Below are positions 58,101 to 64,000 of a stretch of 64,000 nucleotides of DNA, piece after piece. Origin of the DNA: Diaporthe sp. PMI_573 (Eukaryota; Ascomycota; Sordariomycetes; Diaporthales; Diaporthaceae). Numbering within the stretch: position 1 is the first letter of the stretch; the number at the start of each line of letters is the position of its first letter. The position numbers and the translations under genes are program-made. The stretch lies in assembly GCA_021399435.1 (NCBI GenBank), contig JAJTUP010000011.1, positions 1,364,001 through 1,428,000 on the forward strand, written 5' to 3'. The notes under the pieces were generated by a model, which was not told the DNA's origin, did not search any database, and saw nothing but the letters and a program-made list of their open reading frames with translations.

Positions 58101-60546
58101 TAACTATTTAGGTCGTCCTTATACTTATTATAAGTATCTTCTAAAGTAATGTTGAGTCCTTTAAAGTCGGTAAGAAAAGAAGTAAATTTAATATTAGATA
58201 TTAAATGCCCCTTGATTTTACAAATTGAGAGATACTGCTTGTATGCCTTCTGACATTCTTTAAAGGTATGGTTTAAAGACTAGCATCCTTCTTTATTGTA
58301 TATAAAGCAGCGTTTTTGATAATAGCCATGGCGGTAGTTATCACTATGGCGGTGGCCATTACCACGACGGTAGTCATTACTATAGCGGTGGTTATTACCG
58401 CGAAAGCTATTATAACCGAATTGTATTTAAAAGCCTAATCCGTAATCTTGTTGCCAATTATTTGTATACCGACAATTAAGATAGTATATCTTGTTGTCTA
58501 TACTTACTTTATCTTCCTAAAGGAATCGTTAAGGTATTGTGTGGTTAATGCTTAGCTTAAGTAACGATTGTAGGTTCTAAAAAAGACGTTTATATAATGC
58601 CCGCGGCATGAAGAATATGTATTTGAATTTAGGTACTCTAGAGTAGGTATAAAGTACTGTTATGTAAAGTATCTTGTCGCCCTAGTACTTGGGGCCAAGT
58701 GCTTGCTAACATAGTTATAATTTGTCGAGAAGTAGCGCTAAAACATTGCGAGGGTTCTTGTTGATATTGTCTTTATCTTGGTAAAGGGTCTTAAATATTA
58801 CTGTCGTTTAATTGTTATAGTACTGCTGGTAATTAGTATTGGTGTTAAAGTATTATTTGAGTCTTTTGTAGGCTTCTAAGAATTCCACGCTTGGGCTGAT
58901 ATAGGTAATTTAGTATAGCTCGGCATAGTTGGTGAGAATCAAGGAAAGGATTGTATAGAATTATAATAAAGTAATGTTATAAGACTAGGTAATAAAAAAT
59001 ATAATGTGGACCTTATTGTTAAGAAGGTTATAGGTATCTCTGGTTTATTTTAGCCTTTAATCCTAGGCCTTAAAAAAGGATATAATCTTATTAGGCTTAA
59101 GATTAATATACCCTTGATATCTTAAAAGGAGTATGTAATATGGGTCTTCCGGATCTGGGGGTATAAGGGATGGTCTTAGGGTTCTAGCAAGATATAGTAT
59201 GCCAGGAAATGTCTAATTAGGCTGCTTGTATTGCCGGGTATTGGCTTACTAGTCTAGTAGCTAAGCGGTATCTTGCTATTCTTGTAGCTATAATGTTTCT
59301 TGTAACTATTGTTGGTTTGACAAGAACTTTGCCGGCAGCTATTAGACTTGTTGTAAAGCCTGTACGGCATTCTATTGTGACTCTAATGTGGTGCTAGTTA
59401 CCTAACCTAGTTAAGATATAGGTCTTACTAGCTATAGTGTATGATTTAGTGGTTATAATGGTAGTTAAGAGACAATATTCTCCTCTTTGGTCTTTATAAC
59501 AACTTTGTCGTTATTGGTGATCTCTACTATGGAATCTGGTACGAGATCTGGTATGGGATCTGGTATGGGATCTGGAAGTTAAATCGAGCCATTATAAGTC
59601 TAAGCCTTAGTCTTTCTGGCTCTTATAGAGGCGCTGTAGAAGTATAACTAAGGATGGATAGCATGTACTAGAAGCTCTTTGGTTAGCCAGGCAGGGTATT
59701 CCTTATAGGTTAAGAAGGCATCAATTTATAGTCTGATTTATCTTCCCTATAGACTAAAGTAGACACCTTGCTAATAAGTAAGGTTTTAAAGTTCTTTCTT
59801 CTAGCTAATAGTGGCCTTACTGACTATCTTGATAGTCTACTCTTTAAAGTAAGACTAGGCATCAAGCAGGAAGCTATTGTTGATATATTGTATTTAACAT
59901 ATTCTCTCTATCACCTTAAAGATATATGTAGAGGCCTATTTCTTGTTGACCTTCTCGGCGTCGACTAGTATCTCTATTAGCAGTAGATCAACCTTTTTCT
60001 AGTTGGCTTTTATAATTAAGTAATACCAGCTTGTAATGCTGTCTGCCTTTATTTCCTCCTTGATGGTTATTTCTCGATATTTACTTGCCGCTAGGCTCTT
60101 GGTAGAAGAGTTAGTAGTAACAACTAGCATGTCTTCTTCTACTATTATAATTAAAAACTATTAATGTAGTTACTATAGAGAGTATTGAAACTCTTCCGGC
60201 TATGACTTTTGACCAGCATAAGTATATTATTTACCCTTAAGTGGTGGTCTTTAGCAAATAGAAGTATTATCACGTAGTCTTATATATAGAGTTTTCCTTT
60301 TTTCTTGTTCTTGTTGTTAAAAAACAGTAAAAACGAAGGGGTAGGAGAGAAAACAAAATGCGTAGATGGCAGGGATAAAGTATAGAGACCGTAAATGAAA
60401 TACGTATAGTAGTAACCTTTGCTATTTACACACGAGAAAGCAGACCGAAGGAAAGGCGTGAGAGAAGGTGTAAAATCGTCGTAAAGAAGGGTAGTTGTGA
60501 TGGTTTAGACGTAAGTATTACGACTCTGACAGAAATAGGACCAACA
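55133..60546 (-). mobile_element. Ty1/Copia retrotransposon, 5' part, RIP-mutated and interrupted
   Basis: Minus-strand reading shows the order expected of a fungal Copia polyprotein. A Gag zinc-knuckle region near 58430-58250 (RGNNHRYSNDYRRGN, then CFIYNKEGC). Integrase near 57230-56950 (THNAGTNFALIKFQ, STEAH, IAIKAVNNTAGPDRLIPTLL). The linker and start of RT near 56460-56050 (RRGQPLGSKNKPKLSTTFLT, LSLKLYQDGVIIAAGKPFKV). RNase H near 55330-55133 (TAKLIVFVNSSFANNRDL). Stops are frequent. The RNase H text continues across the Gypsy insertion at 47031. The right terminus is placed at CCAACA (60541-60546), tentatively. Confidence 0.72.
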
Positions 60547-61049
60547 GTTAGTTCTAGTTTAAAACTAGACCTACTCGGCTAGCCTGGTAGGCCAGACGAA
60601 CGGTATAAACAGGATTCTACATAAATTATATAACTATAGGTTACCTAAGCAGGATTAGAGAGATTAGGTCTTAAGCTAACTAATCTAGGATTAGGGAGAT
60701 TAGGTCCTAAGCTAATTGACTTAGCATAAGATTATAAGGATTACCTTTTAAGCCTTATAAGCTAGCCTAAAGAGATAGATATATAAGAATATACTTATTA
60801 CTAGATAGCTAGATAATATAGACAGCTTTTTAGTAGTTAATTTAAGTATTTATTTTTAAATAGCTTTTATTAGCTTGTAATTATTGTTAGAAACCCTATT
60901 GCTTAATTAACTACCTTATTATATATCTTAGATATAAACCCTAATCTATGGTTTAGAGGACCCAGGAAACCTTAATTATTATATTTTAACTGCTCTTGTT
61001 CTTATATTATAATGTGGACTCTAAGTAATATTATATGTAAAATCTCTTT
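60547..61049 (+). other. 5' LTR/leader region of second Gypsy element
   Basis: AT-rich sequence before the Gag frame, presumably LTR and leader. The matching 3' LTR is outside the window, so its limits cannot be set. It includes two 36-bp tandem copies at 60651-60722 and a near-palindrome CTAGTTTAAAACTAG near 60565. Confidence 0.45.
60651..60722 (+). repeat. Tandem duplication, two 36-bp copies
   Basis: Copies at 60651-60686 and 60687-60722 both start AGGATTAG and contain GAGATTAGGTC. They differ by a few substitutions, mostly transitions. Such duplications are common in LTR U3 regions. Confidence 0.75.
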
Positions 61050-64000
61050 ATAATGTCTGGATTTAGAAATAGCCAACCTTAGCGTAACTTTTAATAGGAA
61101 TTGGACAGCGCTAATAATAATAATAATACCGGGATAAATTTTTAGCAGCTTAAGGAGCTAGTTAAAGAAGTAACCAGGCTTTGTGCCTTTATTGATAGGT
61201 AAGCTCGCTAAAATGAAGAGATGGAAGGACTCAAGCAGGAAGTTACTACCCTTCGAGCTGTTGCCAATATTATTAACACTTTAATTCCGACTAAGGAGAA
61301 TATTAGGCTTAATAGTTTAACTCCGTATGATGGAATAATTGGATAGCTACAGGCCTACCTTATATAGGTGCGGGCTTACTAGCGTTTTAATTACCTGGAT
61401 AGCTAGCTGGATGGGAAACAAATTATGTATGTATTTTCATTCTTTAAAGAAAGAGCCCTTGCCTAGTTTAAACTCTACCTTATTGACTTTGTTAACACGG
61501 AGAACTTTGAGGAATGTAAATAAGAGATGTAGGATATTTTTAGTAGATACGAGAATTATAAAAATGCCTTTAAATCTCTGTTTTAAGACCTAGACGAAGA
61601 ACGATAAGCGGAACGAGAACTTACAAACAGTAAATAACAAGGCCTAGCAACTATTTATATAGCCGAATTCTGCCAGATTTGCGCATGTGTAGACTATATA
61701 GATAGTACCAAGATCTTTATGTTCTACTAAGGACTAAAAGAAGAAGTGAAGGATGAATTGGTTAAATAAGACCGACCTGACGACTTTCTATAGTATGTTA
61801 AACTAGCTATTAAAATTGACAATAGGCTCTATAAATGATGCCTAGAATAAAAAGGCGATACCTTTAGATAATTTCGGAATAATAACTCTAACAGACAAAA
61901 TAAGCCTAACTCTGGAAGAAGATATAATTGTAATAACTCGACCTAGTAGGGACAGCAGGCAGGCCCTATGAAACTTAATGCCGCTTAACGAAAAGACAAA
62001 AAGGATATTAAATGCTTTAACTACGGAAAGAAAGGATACTTTGTACGGGAGTGCCGTAGTAGGAAGAAGGACTGGAAGCCTATACCTAAAGGCTCTAGAT
62101 AAGCCAACATAGTTACCTGTATTAGTAGACTACTACGCTTAAGAATGTAACAAGCTATCGCCAAATAATACTGCTGGTGTAGAATAGAATAGTACAAGCC
62201 GTGCCTAGTGTACCCAGACTAAGCAACAGAAGATAGAAGAATCCTGTTTGGCATTACTCCTTAAAACTTACCTACCAACGATAAATAAGAAGGCGAATTG
62301 AAAATAGGAGAAATAATCTAATAGCGATTATTATAACTGGTATATATAGAGCTAGATAAGGCCGAAGAAGTCAAGAAATATGCTTTGCTTAGTTAGACAG
62401 CCTATTATAATGACAGCTGCATTATATATTGAAGCGATAAAGAAGGAGCTAACTGGTTTTTTAGGGGCGTAGGATAATGACGCACTTTAGCTATAGGAGG
62501 ACGGAAGGAACTCCTATATGATTCTAGAAAGGTGCTGGCAGGAAAAATTCCCCAAGATCTATTTATACCTTGAGCGTAGTAAGAGAATCTGTGGGCGTAC
62601 TTAGAAAGAGCACCCCTATTGGCCCCTAGAACTAATATTATAGAAGTACTAATTATAGGACGATCCCTCGAGTAAGTAACGCGAGAACCGAGGAAGGAGA
62701 CTAAGAAGAATAGAGATGTAGGAAGAACGTTTCCTTGCTATAGTTACTATCTTAGCATCTCTTGGGCCTTATGTATTTATGACGGATGTAGAATCTATAT
62801 ATAGGAAAAAGCAAGCCACGACTGGTTTCCTTAAAGGTACTAAGAGTAGGATATTTGACAAACCTACGAGGAAGACGATTTTAAGGGATGGAAACTTAAG
62901 AAACAATATAATAATGTGGGCTACGTAATGTTTTGACTCGACCTACGTACCCTTCTAATATATCTATGTAACCCTACCGGATGGCGTACCTGTAAGAATG
63001 AGGAATGTTGAGTATATATGGACGATAAAGTCGAAGAATGGTACCGACTATAGTAACAAGGACAGATTCTCAGTTTTATGAAGCCTATAATATAGGAAGA
63101 AAGTATATAATAGCTTATAGAAGACCTGTAATAATTGTAGAGTATTATACGACAGAATATTAAAAGTATTGACAAAGTCCTAGGAAAGGACTACGGATAG
63201 CTAAAAAACTAAACGAGCTGTCTACAAAACCTCCGATAGTAGGGAAGACCCCTACGAGGTATTTGTGTGTAATAAATACCGATAACGACTATTGATATTT
63301 GAAAATTAAGGTAGAGCTTGGAGCCTATTAGTATTACGCGCTTATCGATAGCGGAGTATAGGGGAACTTTATTTTTTTAAGGATGGTAAATAGATACTAC
63401 CTTATATGGTACAAGAAGAAGAAACCCTATAGACTTAATGTAGTTAACGGCACGGAAGTTGCTTATAGAAATGGTATTATTAATATAGAGATTAATTATC
63501 TCTAGGTCTGGATCTAGGACTATATCGAGTAACTTTTGTTTAACATTACTAAGATAGTGGATTATTAGTTAATCCTAGGAATATCTTGGTTAAGGAAGAA
63601 CAACTTTTGGATAGATTAGACTACTGGCCAGATTTACTAGGCAAACCCTGTTAGCTTAGCAAAAGGAACAATTATATATTGTAAGGACAAGCAGAGCTTA
63701 GTCTTTAAAGACAGTACTCAAACGTGTGTTTAAACAAGCCTAGCGACTACCTCTTAAAACGGAGAGAAGGACTTAGTTTTTGGGCAGGCTTTAGAATAGC
63801 CTCTAAACAAGCCAGCATAACGACAGTATAAACTAGGCGGTCTGCCGCGGATTGACGAGAAAAACTTACTGTTAAGCCAAATATAATATAAACCCAATAA
63901 GGAGGGTGGTCTGACGTAGACTGACATAAAGAAACGACAAATTATGCTTGCAGCATAAGAATGTATTAAAGAAATCCAACAAGCGTTAAGATAAATATAA
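61050..64000 (+). mobile_element. Second Ty3/Gypsy element (gag and protease), RIP-mutated, cut by window end
   Basis: From ATG 61050 (MSGFRNSQP) a Gag-like text runs on the plus strand with many TAG stops: LKELVKEVTRLCAFIDR, LKQEVTTLRAVANIINTL, the segment FSFFKERALA and ELTNSK. A degenerate zinc knuckle CFNYGKKGYFVREC sits at about 62011, with Tyr replacing the second Cys and the His. Aspartic protease text follows: YYALIDSGV near 63330 and LILGISWLRKNNFWID near 63575. RT and integrase must lie beyond 64000. The element is on the opposite strand to the first Gypsy element. Confidence 0.75.

Noticed and set aside
46225..60546. LTR pair of the Copia element at 46225-46510 and 60310-60546
   Set aside because: The two ends were compared by eye and no convincing alignment was found, and no matching target duplication (left flank ACTCC, right flank GTTAG).

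Overview
The window looks like a contig from a filamentous ascomycete (Pezizomycotina, probably Sordariomycetes; the class is an inference). Genes have short introns of about 50-130 nt with GTRNGT donors and CTAAC-type branch sites. The families are typically fungal: NACHT and HET proteins, PTH11/SAT4-like rhodopsin-domain proteins, DUF3431, an EutQ-like cupin and a Rei1-like zinc finger. The right-hand third is AT-rich, saturated with TAG/TAA stops, and carries retrotransposons whose mutations are of the RIP (repeat-induced point mutation) type.

Layout. From 0 to 18 kb there are a NACHT NTPase (-), a rhodopsin-domain membrane protein (-), a small MARVEL-like four-helix membrane protein (+), a copper amine oxidase (-), a conserved fungal hypothetical protein (-), a DUF3431 protein (+) and a Rei1/ZNF622-like zinc-finger protein (-); all appear intact once introns are placed. 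From 19 to 46 kb the region is accessory in character: an MDR dehydrogenase, an EutQ-like cupin, an F-box-like protein, an MFS exporter, a glycerate kinase, a HET-domain protein, a cytochrome P450, a second rhodopsin-domain protein, an aldo-keto reductase, a CCCH zinc-finger protein, and a junction between two 5'-truncated genes (alpha-L-rhamnosidase and sugar transporter). Many of these carry a single lesion: in-frame TAG in the cupin, in-frame TGA in HET, and one-base indels at or near short G runs in the P450, aldo-keto reductase, rhodopsin protein and transporter, plus a shift in the dehydrogenase. Either this is a decaying accessory block or the assembly has systematic homopolymer errors; reads would decide.

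From 46.2 to 64 kb there are no host genes. A Ty3/Gypsy chromodomain element (47032-55127, coding on the minus strand) has 194-bp LTRs and a perfect GTAAC target duplication, and sits inside the RNase H region of an older minus-strand Ty1/Copia element (about 46.2-60.5 kb). A second, plus-strand Gypsy element begins near 60.6 kb and runs off the window.

The genes do not form a recognisable biosynthetic cluster, since no PKS, NRPS or terpene synthase backbone is visible. The common themes are non-self recognition (NACHT, HET), membrane sensing and transport, and oxidative or amine metabolism. Exon boundaries below were placed by eye from splice consensus, frame and family similarity remembered without a database search.
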